58,103 nt of DNA, from positions 1 through 58,103 of the forward strand of contig NZ_VOLS01000026.1 of the NCBI RefSeq assembly GCF_007954265.1, written 5' to 3'. Made by a program: the position numbers and the translations under genes. Source of the DNA: Colwellia sp. C1TZA3 (GTDB lineage Bacteria > Pseudomonadota > Gammaproteobacteria > Enterobacterales > Alteromonadaceae). This document shows positions 28,058 to 35,806 of the stretch, piece after piece. Every line of letters begins with the position of its first letter. Within the stretch, counting starts at the first letter, position 1. The notes beneath the pieces were generated by a model. That model did not search any database. It was not told the origin of the DNA and saw nothing but the letters and a program-made list of their open reading frames with translations.

Positions 28058-29782
28058 TTAAGCCTTTGCTTGCTGCCAGCGCGCTTTAATATGGTCTGCA
28101 ACGCGAAACGAGTTGGCATAAATGGTAAAGGTGTAAGGCACACTACCTCCTGTTGGCATAAATGAGGCATCGGTAACAAATAAATTTTCGACCTCATGCG
28201 TTTGGCAATGTTTATTCAGCACTGAGGTTTTAGGGTTATTACCAAAACGACAACCCCCCGCCATTAAGTTGGTGGGTGGTGAACTACTCACCGATGATGA
28301 AACATTGCTCGCGCCCATTTCTACCAGTAACTTCTCGGCTTTTTCAGCGAGATACTCACCTACATCTAAGTCGTGGTTATGCGCGCCAATACGTACTTTC
28401 GCCACAGGGTCGCCCCACTTATCGGTTACTTCATCATCTAAGGCAACGAAACAATTATCGGTTGGCAGCCAGTCATTAAACACTTCAAAACGTAGCGTTT
28501 TATAGCTGGTGAATTCGGTTTTCATGCTTTGTTTCAGTGCTTCACCCCAAAGTAGTGTTTCACTATTTTGGCTTTCATCATATTGCCATTGTGTGCCTTG
28601 TGCGCGCGAAATAGGGTTTTGATAGAATAAGAAGTCTATCGTGCCGCCTTTGGCTTTACCGTCGCGATTAATGCCGGTAAAGGCTTTATCATCAATTTGA
28701 TACCAGTCTTGTAAAGCACGATTAATAAAAGGCCCTACTTGGGTAAGTTGCGTTTTTTTCTCGTTGGTTAAATCTTTATAAAAGAAATCACCACGACCCG
28801 TGCCACCGGCACTAAAGACTAAATTTTTGCCTACTTGGCCGGTGTTGTTGGCTAAACCGTTAGGAAATTTCTCTCCTTTGGAAGCCAATAATAAACGTGA
28901 TGTTTCAATGGCTTGGCACGCCACGACATAATATTTAGCCTGAACAGTTTTTTTGCGCCCTGCTTGGTCGTAATAGTGCACGCCAGATATTTCGCCTTGG
29001 CTATCGGTAGCAATGTTATACACTTTTGCATGTGGTGTTATGGTGCAATTACCCGTAGCAACTGCGTGGTTCAACAATGCTGCTCGGCCACCGCCTTTTG
29101 CGCCTGACGAACAACCATAACTGCTACAATAACCTGAATATTCACAGCTATTTCTGCCCATGGCCGGTTGAGATAATATCGCTCTAGGCACTGGCACTGT
29201 GTGATAACCTATTTTTTCTGCACTTTCGTCTATCCACGATGAAATGGCATGTTCAGCCAACGGTGGATACGGAAAGTCAGTTGAGCGAGGTTCCTGATGT
29301 GGATGCTCGGTGGCTCGGCCTGATACCCCAACCACCTTTTCAACCATGGCGTAATAAGGTTCTAGCTCATCATAACTGATCGGCCAGTCAACGACGTTTG
29401 CACCTTTAATCCTGCCAAATTCAGTTTTCAAACGAAAATCGACTGGCTTTAAACGATGAAAGTAGCCACTCATAAAATTTGATGAGCCGCCAACTACGGT
29501 GCCATTCCAAAAGCTCCAACCCGATTCACTGGTGGGCTCGCCTTGCCAAAAACTTTCACCGGCTGCGTTTTCATATTCTTCTTCAATAACGTGCTGTTCG
29601 TCTTCAAGCTTAGGGTTGTAAGCATCACGTAAGCTAATCGCCAGTTCGTCTTTATAAAACTCTTTTTCTGTTAACCAAGCACCTTTCTCTAGTACTAACA
29701 CTTTAGCGCCTGCGTTGGCTAAGGTATAAGCCACCGGTGAAGCGCCTGCGCCACTACCCACTATACAAATATCATATATCAT
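28058..29782 (-). CDS. GMC family FAD-dependent oxidoreductase
   Basis: 574 aa flavoprotein of the glucose-methanol-choline family, catalytic subunit of a gluconate/sugar-alcohol-type dehydrogenase. The FAD-binding dinucleotide fold is at the start (CIVGSGAGASPVAYTLANAG). A GTVVGGSSNFMSG block near 92 and the C-terminal VTDASFMPTGGSVPYTFTIYANSFRVAD are typical. It has no signal peptide of its own and would be exported bound to the TAT-signal partner encoded just upstream, whose stop overlaps its start by 4 bases (ATGA). The substrate cannot be read from sequence. Confidence 0.9.
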   Translation of the reverse strand: MIYDICIVGSGAGASPVAYTLANAGAKVLVLEKGAWLTEKEFYKDELAISLRDAYNPKLEDEQHVIEEEYENAAGESFWQGEPTSESGWSFWNGTVVGGSSNFMSGYFHRLKPVDFRLKTEFGRIKGANVVDWPISYDELEPYYAMVEKVVGVSGRATEHPHQEPRSTDFPYPPLAEHAISSWIDESAEKIGYHTVPVPRAILSQPAMGRNSCEYSGYCSSYGCSSGAKGGGRAALLNHAVATGNCTITPHAKVYNIATDSQGEISGVHYYDQAGRKKTVQAKYYVVACQAIETSRLLLASKGEKFPNGLANNTGQVGKNLVFSAGGTGRGDFFYKDLTNEKKTQLTQVGPFINRALQDWYQIDDKAFTGINRDGKAKGGTIDFLFYQNPISRAQGTQWQYDESQNSETLLWGEALKQSMKTEFTSYKTLRFEVFNDWLPTDNCFVALDDEVTDKWGDPVAKVRIGAHNHDLDVGEYLAEKAEKLLVEMGASNVSSSVSSSPPTNLMAGGCRFGNNPKTSVLNKHCQTHEVENLFVTDASFMPTGGSVPYTFTIYANSFRVADHIKARWQQAKA

Positions 29783-30549
29783 GCTTTTCGAGTTCCTATT
29801 TGCTTGCCAAGATATTGCTGATGGCTGACAACTTGCGTACTTGTTTTATTAGCAAGCGGCGCTTTGTTGCTCAGCACAATAGCTTGTTTACCGGGTAATT
29901 CGTAATAACGCTGCCCGGCTTGAGGTAAGGGAAAACCGGCTTGATGGTCTAACCACTGCCAACCTATGCCATTAGGGTTGCCGCCATAACTTGGCGGCGT
30001 AAGCATAGCCTCGAAAATATAACTGACTAAATTACTTAGCCAATTTTCACCCGCGCGTGATTGACTAATGGCCTGTAATATTTTTTCTTTTTCATCAAAG
30101 TTTAATAGCACAAAGTTGTTCTGTAATTCACTATTGCTGTAGCCATTTAGCCAGCCAACACCTTTATAAATAAATTCAATTTCATCGTTATCGGTCGGTT
30201 GTTGAAACACCACATTATATAAATACTGCGTTGCTTGAATTTCTTTTGCACTCGGGCCGGTTGGTGACTCAGGTAATAAATGTGCAAGTACCGCTTCAAG
30301 GGTTAGCCATGGGTCGGTCTTCAGGACGCTGGAAAATTGCTCACCGGCCAGTGCTGACCAAGCACGTAATGGTATGGCGGCAACCATAGTGGCGCCCGCT
30401 GCAGACTTTAGTGCACTGCGCCTGGAAACTTTCTTTTGTAACCATTTAGGTATGCGAAAGTTTTCATCAAAAAATGAATTCACTTGCGACATGGCTTTGC
30501 TCGTTGTTTGCTTTCGAACCGTGGCTTTAACCTTTTGCACTTGAGTCAC
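29779..30549 (-). CDS. gluconate 2-dehydrogenase subunit 3-like protein, TAT-exported
   Basis: 256 aa. A twin-arginine signal (KVSRRSALKSAAGATMVAAIPLRAWSA, about residues 40-66) follows an unusually long 39-residue N-region. The mature part resembles the small gamma subunit of membrane-bound gluconate 2-dehydrogenases. It would carry the GMC flavoprotein across the inner membrane as a folded complex. It overlaps the GMC gene downstream and the thioredoxin-like gene upstream by 23 bases. An internal Met (about residue 20, MSQVNSFF) could be the true start and would shorten the N-region. Confidence 0.85.
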   Translation of the reverse strand: MTQVQKVKATVRKQTTSKAMSQVNSFFDENFRIPKWLQKKVSRRSALKSAAGATMVAAIPLRAWSALAGEQFSSVLKTDPWLTLEAVLAHLLPESPTGPSAKEIQATQYLYNVVFQQPTDNDEIEFIYKGVGWLNGYSNSELQNNFVLLNFDEKEKILQAISQSRAGENWLSNLVSYIFEAMLTPPSYGGNPNGIGWQWLDHQAGFPLPQAGQRYYELPGKQAIVLSNKAPLANKTSTQVVSHQQYLGKQIGTRKA

Positions 30550-31090
30550 TTAAATTTTCCTTATTATTTTTTACCTGCCATTTTGCTAGAAAAGTTAGCC
30601 AGTACGGTGCCGAGTACTGCAAATCGTCAAGTAATTCTGCGGTGTCTTTGGACAACAACATTTGACCGGTATTGGTTGAAACGTACATGTGCGGGTAACC
30701 TTGCACGGGTGGCAACGACTTCATAAAAGCTTCATTTTCATTGCTGTCACTCACGCTTATTTTAAGTAGAACATAATTATCATGCAGCGCTTGGTAAACT
30801 TTCGGATTTTTTGCTAAAAAAGCATCCATTTTATGGCACCAAGTACACCAATTGCCGCCAATTTCAATTAACACATTCCGGTTACTTGCTTGCGCGATAA
30901 CAATGGCTGCTTGCGCATCTTTAAACGGATCGCGCTTGTCGTCATAAACTTTACTGTATAACGGCAAGTTGTTTGCGGTGGCAATGGTTAACTGGTGTGC
31001 AGAAACTTGCGCACTTGCTGGGCTGGTGAACAGTAAACTTGATAACAATACACTTGCTAACAATAAAACAATAAACAGCTGAAATTTCAT
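30527..31090 (-). CDS. periplasmic thioredoxin-like protein
   Basis: 187 aa with a clear Sec signal peptide (MKFQLFIVLLLASVLL ... ASAQ). The thioredoxin fold follows, with active site NWCTWCHKMD (CxxC) and the cis-Pro region LPPVQGYPHMYV. It is closest to the thioredoxin_7/DsbD-gamma-like group that acts on periplasmic disulfides. First gene of the three-gene set with the TAT subunit and GMC oxidase, so it may help fold or reduce that enzyme, though the link is positional only. Confidence 0.85.
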   Translation of the reverse strand: MKFQLFIVLLLASVLLSSLLFTSPASAQVSAHQLTIATANNLPLYSKVYDDKRDPFKDAQAAIVIAQASNRNVLIEIGGNWCTWCHKMDAFLAKNPKVYQALHDNYVLLKISVSDSNENEAFMKSLPPVQGYPHMYVSTNTGQMLLSKDTAELLDDLQYSAPYWLTFLAKWQVKNNKENLSDSSAKG

Positions 31091-31257
31091 AAATTCTCTC
31101 TACATCAATAATATTCAATGGCAACTAACAACAAACCCACAATATAGTGACCTTATATTAATTAACTATATTTCAAAATACTTGTAACGTCATTATGTCA
31201 AATTGCTATCCGAACGATTATAATGCGCAGCAATTATACTATGATAGGAAATGCAAC

Positions 31258-31971
31258 ATGCGTCCAAGCGGCAGAACTTTAGGGCAAATTCGTCCTGTAA
31301 CCATTACTCGTCAATTTACCGCTCATGCAGAAGGCTCAGTGCTTATTGAGTTTGGTGATACCAAAGTTATATGTACCGCTACAGTTGAAACTGGCGTACC
31401 ACGTTTTATGAAAGGCCAAGGCAAAGGTTGGATCAATGCTGAATATGGCATGTTACCTCGCTCTACTCACACGCGTATGCGTCGCGAAGCTGCCAATGGC
31501 AAACAAAGTGGTCGTACCTTAGAAATTTCTCGTTTAATCGCGCGTTCATTACGTGCTGCGGTTGATTTAGCCGCGCTAGGTGAAAACACCATTACGATTG
31601 ATTGTGATGTTATTCAAGCTGATGGCGGCACGCGTACCGCTTCAATTACCGGTGCTTGTGTTGCCTTAGTTGATGCATTAAACCATATGCGCGCTAAAGG
31701 TATTATCAATAACAATCCCCTTAAGCACATGATTGCCGCGGTTTCTGTTGGTATCTATAAAGGTGAAGCGATTTCTGATTTAGAATATGTTGAAGATTCA
31801 GCCGCTGATACTGACATGAACGTTGTTATGACCGAAACCGGCAAGTTGATTGAAGTGCAAGGCACAGCAGAAGAAGAACCGTTTAGTTTTGACGAAATGC
31901 AACAAATGCTAGCACTGGCTAAAAACAGTATTAACGAACTGTTTGATATTCAAAAAACCGCTTTAAATTAA
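31258..31971 (+). CDS. rph: ribonuclease PH
   Basis: Phosphorolytic 3'-5' exoribonuclease that trims tRNA 3' ends. At 237 aa from the ATG at 31258 it matches the family start ([13 protein letters not shown]); a longer reading from 31195 adds 21 residues absent from relatives. Visible family blocks: [56 protein letters not shown], and [20 protein letters not shown] (active-site acidic residues). The C-terminal region is full length. pyrE follows after 18 bases, the usual rph-pyrE operon. Confidence 0.96.
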   Translation: MRPSGRTLGQIRPVTITRQFTAHAEGSVLIEFGDTKVICTATVETGVPRFMKGQGKGWINAEYGMLPRSTHTRMRREAANGKQSGRTLEISRLIARSLRAAVDLAALGENTITIDCDVIQADGGTRTASITGACVALVDALNHMRAKGIINNNPLKHMIAAVSVGIYKGEAISDLEYVEDSAADTDMNVVMTETGKLIEVQGTAEEEPFSFDEMQQMLALAKNSINELFDIQKTALN

Positions 31972-31989
31972 GCCAGACAGGAGCTGATT

Positions 31990-32631
31990 ATGAAAGATTA
32001 TCAACGCGAATTTATTGAATTTGCCTTAGCTAAACAAGTGTTACGTTTTGGCGAGTTCACCTTAAAGTCAGGCCGCATTAGTCCTTATTTTTTTAATGCC
32101 GGTTTATTCAATACTGGTGGTGATTTAGCCCGTTTAGGGCGTTTTTACGCCGCCGCATTGCAAGACGCTAACATTGACTACAACTTGTTGTTTGGCCCTG
32201 CTTACAAAGGTATTCCTATTGCAACCACCACAGCAGTTGCACTTGCTGACAGTTACAATATTGATATGCCTTATTGCTTTAATCGCAAAGAAGCTAAAAC
32301 GCACGGTGAAGGTGGCAGCTTAGTAGGCTCCCCCCTTGAAGGTAAAGTGATGTTAGTTGATGATGTGATCACCGCAGGTACTGCCATTCGTGAGTCGATG
32401 CAAATTATTCAGGCTCACGGTGCTGAATTATCCGGTGTACTGATTGCGTTAGACCGACAAGAAAAAGGCCAAGCAGAGCTTTCTGCCATTCAAGAAGTTG
32501 AACGAGATTTTAATACTAAAGTGATTTCTATTGTCACGTTAGCCAACTTGATCAGCTACTTGGAAGAAAAACCAGACATGACTGATAGCTTGGCTAGCAT
32601 CAGAAAATATCGTGAAGATTACGGTATTTAA
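31990..32631 (+). CDS. pyrE: orotate phosphoribosyltransferase
   Basis: Converts orotate and PRPP to OMP in pyrimidine synthesis. 213 aa, full length. The PRPP-binding signature [17 protein letters not shown] is intact, and the flexible-loop [12 protein letters not shown] is present. It is preceded by AGGAGC 7 bases before the ATG and follows rph closely. In enteric bacteria rph translation links to pyrE attenuation; here the gap is only 18 bases and no attenuator is seen between them. A strong terminator ends the operon. Confidence 0.97.
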   Translation: MKDYQREFIEFALAKQVLRFGEFTLKSGRISPYFFNAGLFNTGGDLARLGRFYAAALQDANIDYNLLFGPAYKGIPIATTTAVALADSYNIDMPYCFNRKEAKTHGEGGSLVGSPLEGKVMLVDDVITAGTAIRESMQIIQAHGAELSGVLIALDRQEKGQAELSAIQEVERDFNTKVISIVTLANLISYLEEKPDMTDSLASIRKYREDYGI

Positions 32632-32666
32632 GTGATAAATTAAGTATTGGTGTCATCACCAAACGT

Positions 32667-32694
32667 AAAAAGCCTGCAAGATTGCAGGCTTTTT
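32667..32694 (+). terminator. rph-pyrE terminator
   Basis: AAAAAGCCTGCAA/TTGCAGGCTTTTT stem followed by a T-run, 36 bases after the pyrE stop. The A-run upstream makes it able to serve the opposite strand as well, for the convergent gene at 32729. Confidence 0.92.
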
Positions 32695-32728
32695 TGTTAT
32701 TAAAATCTTATAACAGGACCAGCGATCA

Positions 32729-33736
32729 CTAGGCAGTTAGCTCAAACTGATAGCTTGCTGATTTTTCATAAGCTTGATTAATAGTAGAATAAAATTGTGC
32801 AATACGGCCCGCTCTTTCGTCAACCGCTAGCGGCCGACTTGGCACAACCACTTCTTGCGCTGATAAAGTTTGGGCAATTTGACGATCAAAAGCTTTGCTA
32901 CTATCATTATTTTCAAGGCTCTCGTCACTTTGCAGTAGCTCTTTATCACGATATAAATGACCTAACGGCGGCTTAGCCTCGACATTGTTAGCGCCAATAT
33001 TAATTAACTCTGCCTGAGCCTCTAAAATTATACTAGCCGCGGAAGCTGCAACGCGAACATCTTGTGCTGATGGATTAGCCGGTGCTAAAGCCGCAGCTTG
33101 CACTTGATTCATTTTAACAATGGTTTTTGTCGGGTCACCTGCAATCGGCGTTAAATCAACAGAGACTTCACCACCAACAGCATATTTTTTACCATTGGGT
33201 CCAATCTCGTATGAATAAGACGGCGCGCCAGTCAATGAGCCCCCAACAGCAGCATGAGCGCTTTCATGGCTACGCACGGCTTTATCGCGATTTTCCAAGT
33301 TGCGAATAATTTGTATATCTGCTAACTCTTCCGCACTCGATTGTTGGCCATGACTTGAGCTTGCTTGGCTTGGCTTTGATTCTCCAGAGCCATCGCTATT
33401 TTGCTTATTAGCCTCTTGTTCTGGGTGCTTTGCTGAGTCTTGCCCTGAGCCATTGCCTGAGCTATTACCTGAACTATTGTGCGAACTATTGCCAATAACA
33501 TCGTTAGCGAGTTCAGCTTGTTTACGTAAGCTGGTGAAGTCTACTTGCTGATTGTTTTGTGCCGGAGTGCGACCACGCTCTTTATCAGAGGCCGGACCTT
33601 TTTCGGCGCCTGATTGACTCGACGGCTCAGGTTTTGTGATGACTTCTCTTTGCTGATTTTCACGGCGTAAGCTATCAGTCTGCAGGTTTACCGAAGTTTG
33701 TATGGGTAGATGAGTGTTTTGTGGCGTGATATTCAT
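32729..33736 (-). CDS. SprA-related (putative metalloprotease CJM1_0395-like) protein
   Basis: 335 aa. The first half is low complexity (Ser, Gln, Asn, Gly and Lys rich, with SGNSSGNGSG). The second half has the conserved block HESAHAAVGGSLTGAPSYSYEIGPNGKKYAVGGEV, which includes an H-E-S-A-H zinc-protease-like motif, followed by ALAPANPSAQDVRVAASA. I recognise the SprA-related family, of unclear function and possibly catalytic. The partner at 33742 ends 5 bases before this start, so the two form an operon. Confidence 0.8.
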   Translation of the reverse strand: MNITPQNTHLPIQTSVNLQTDSLRRENQQREVITKPEPSSQSGAEKGPASDKERGRTPAQNNQQVDFTSLRKQAELANDVIGNSSHNSSGNSSGNGSGQDSAKHPEQEANKQNSDGSGESKPSQASSSHGQQSSAEELADIQIIRNLENRDKAVRSHESAHAAVGGSLTGAPSYSYEIGPNGKKYAVGGEVSVDLTPIAGDPTKTIVKMNQVQAAALAPANPSAQDVRVAASAASIILEAQAELINIGANNVEAKPPLGHLYRDKELLQSDESLENNDSSKAFDRQIAQTLSAQEVVVPSRPLAVDERAGRIAQFYSTINQAYEKSASYQFELTA

Positions 33737-33741
33737 AAAAG

Positions 33742-34050
33742 CTAGACGGTAACGTCCAATAACGAACCTAAGTTTTCATCCGCTGATTGGATCACCTCAA
33801 CAGACGCTTTCGCTTGAAATTCTGCCACACGTAAATCGACGAGTGACTGGGTTAGATTTACTGGATTATCACCCTTTTGTTTAGTGATTTCATTAACATT
33901 AGCAACAGGGCCGTTACTTGCTTGAGCGACGCCATAAGACTCAGCCGCTAGGCCGGCGCTAGTCGCTATATTTTCAGCCGCTTTATAAACATCTTCATTA
34001 GCTTTTTGAAGGCTTTGTACACCAACATTAAAGGCGGATTGAATTTCCAC
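33742..34050 (-). CDS. small conserved protein paired with the SprA-related gene
   Basis: 102 aa, no signal peptide or membrane segment. The start MEIQSAFNVGVQSLQKANEDVYKAAENIA and the end QSLVDLRVAEFQAKASVEVIQSADENLGSLLDV resemble the paired terminal helices of flagellar rod/hook axial proteins, although it lacks their middle part and no flagellar genes are nearby. Ribosome site AGGAGT precedes the ATG. Function unknown. Confidence 0.75.
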   Translation of the reverse strand: MEIQSAFNVGVQSLQKANEDVYKAAENIATSAGLAAESYGVAQASNGPVANVNEITKQKGDNPVNLTQSLVDLRVAEFQAKASVEVIQSADENLGSLLDVTV

Positions 34051-34174
34051 GGAATACTCCTAAATGGTCATTGACACTTACTCTGCACTTATCCGTTAAA
34101 TTTACTGTTCAACTTACTATTCATTTTCCTGGTTAATTATCAACCAAAAGTGTTAAAAAGTAAACCGTTACTCG

Positions 34175-34957
34175 TTAGCTAAAATGTTCAGTTAACCAGC
34201 TTTTCAATATCGCTAAAAACTCAGCCTGATGAGATATAAATGGCGCATGTGAAGCTTGTTCAAATATATAATGTTGACTCTTAGGTGCAAGTTCACCAAT
34301 CAGCGCAATAACTTGTTTAGGTACTAAGCCATCAAGTTTGCCGTAAAGGCGCAAAAATGGCTGATGAATATTTTGTAGCTGCGCAGACAAATCTGAGCTT
34401 TCTAATAAACTTAATGAGTCGTCTAGCACTTCTCGCGTAGGCTGCTCATACTGCATAACTAGCTCACGAATTTTTTTAATGTCTTGGCGAATATGTGGGC
34501 TACCCAGAGCTTGAATTTTCAAAAAATTACTAATAGTTTTTGTTGTGTCTTGGGCAAGTTGTTGATGAAATAACGCCAAAACATTGGCTTTAATACCCGG
34601 CCAATTATCTTGTGCTACAAATTGTGGTGAACTCGCCACAGTAACTAGTCCCAACACTTGCGCTGGGTGCTTAATAGCAATTTGACTGGCCACTAATCCC
34701 CCTAAAGACCAACCAATATAAACCGCGGGTTTAGCCACCACTTGTACTATGGCGTCTGCTATCTCAACTAATGAATATTGAGCCAGCTGTACTGATTTGT
34801 TAGTCGCAAAGCCGGGCAGGTCAACGGTGATCACTTCAAAGTCGGCCTGGAGCTGCGCTAAACATGGTTGCCAAACAGCTGAGTTAAGTCCCCAACCATG
34901 AATAAACACCAAGGGAATACCTTGACCTTGGCTCGCAATTTTCAATCTTTCTGCCAT
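34175..34957 (-). CDS. bioH: pimeloyl-ACP methyl ester esterase
   Basis: Alpha/beta hydrolase that removes the methyl group from pimeloyl-ACP methyl ester in biotin synthesis. Catalytic triad is visible: nucleophile in YIGWSLGG, Asp in LYGKLDGLVP, His in QASHAPF; oxyanion region FIHGWGLNSAVW. I place the start at the ATG at 34957 (MAERLKIASQG); an upstream GTG at 35011 adds 18 residues. It is divergent from comF, the usual bioH-comF arrangement, with only about 77 bases between starts. A role as a general carboxylesterase cannot be excluded. Confidence 0.9.
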   Translation of the reverse strand: MAERLKIASQGQGIPLVFIHGWGLNSAVWQPCLAQLQADFEVITVDLPGFATNKSVQLAQYSLVEIADAIVQVVAKPAVYIGWSLGGLVASQIAIKHPAQVLGLVTVASSPQFVAQDNWPGIKANVLALFHQQLAQDTTKTISNFLKIQALGSPHIRQDIKKIRELVMQYEQPTREVLDDSLSLLESSDLSAQLQNIHQPFLRLYGKLDGLVPKQVIALIGELAPKSQHYIFEQASHAPFISHQAEFLAILKSWLTEHFS

Positions 34958-35034
34958 GCTTTTGTCATACTTAGTGTCATGCTTCGTCTGCTCAATATCC
35001 AGTAGGCGCACAGTTTAACCAAAGGAGGCTAAAA

Positions 35035-35802
35035 ATGGAATTTAGCAGTAAGCGCAATAGGGAAATAGGGTTAACTTTACAGCAAACATTACGCCAAGAA
35101 ATGCAAAAAATAAGGCTGCAAATAAGCTGCTGCTCGCTATGCGGTAACGCTTGCCAACATCACCCACTGCTTTGTCAGTATTGCCAAGCAGATTTACCTT
35201 ATTTTAATCATCAGCATCTACCTTATGATTTATTATTATGGCCAGCTGTTACAAAACTGATCCCCATCAAGCATTTTGATCACCTATTAGCCATTGCGCC
35301 TTATGTATGGCCCTTTAATACTTGGATTAGTCAGTTGAAGTATCAACATAAAACCGAATTAGCTGAGCTGTTAACCTATCTACTTATTCATCACTGGCAG
35401 CAGTATCTTAGCCTTGAACACGCAAATTTAACACCCGATAACACGCTGATCCTAGCGGTGCCATTACATTTGAAAAAATGGCAGGAACGCGGATTTAACC
35501 AAGCAGACTTGATTGCGCGCAAGTTTGCTCAAGGTTTTGGTTATTTTTATCAAGCGGACCTGGTTATTAGAAAAAAATTAACTGAAAGTCAGGTCGGTAA
35601 GTCTGGTATTGAGCGCAGAAAAAATTTAAAACAGGCTTTTAGCTTAAACATCAAGCCGAAGGCAAGGTTACCTGAGCATATTATTTTGATTGATGATGTG
35701 GTTACTACCGGCACAACAGCCAATGAAATTTGTAAGTTGCTAAAAAAAAGCGGAGTGCAAAGTATTACACTCCTGAGTTTATGTTTAGCGATACCTAGCT
35801 AG
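35035..35802 (+). CDS. comF: ComF family phosphoribosyltransferase-like protein
   Basis: 255 aa. N-terminal zinc-finger-like cysteines (CCSLCGNACQHHPLLCQYC) are followed by a type I phosphoribosyltransferase fold ending in the PRPP loop ILIDDVVTTGTTANE. Family members take part in DNA uptake and recombination in competent bacteria. The RNQADLI-type block is GFNQADLIARKFAQ. Divergent from bioH. Start at 35035; a shorter start is possible because the first ~25 residues are not family-conserved. Confidence 0.92.
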   Translation: MEFSSKRNREIGLTLQQTLRQEMQKIRLQISCCSLCGNACQHHPLLCQYCQADLPYFNHQHLPYDLLLWPAVTKLIPIKHFDHLLAIAPYVWPFNTWISQLKYQHKTELAELLTYLLIHHWQQYLSLEHANLTPDNTLILAVPLHLKKWQERGFNQADLIARKFAQGFGYFYQADLVIRKKLTESQVGKSGIERRKNLKQAFSLNIKPKARLPEHIILIDDVVTTGTTANEICKLLKKSGVQSITLLSLCLAIPS

Positions 35803-35806
35803 CACT

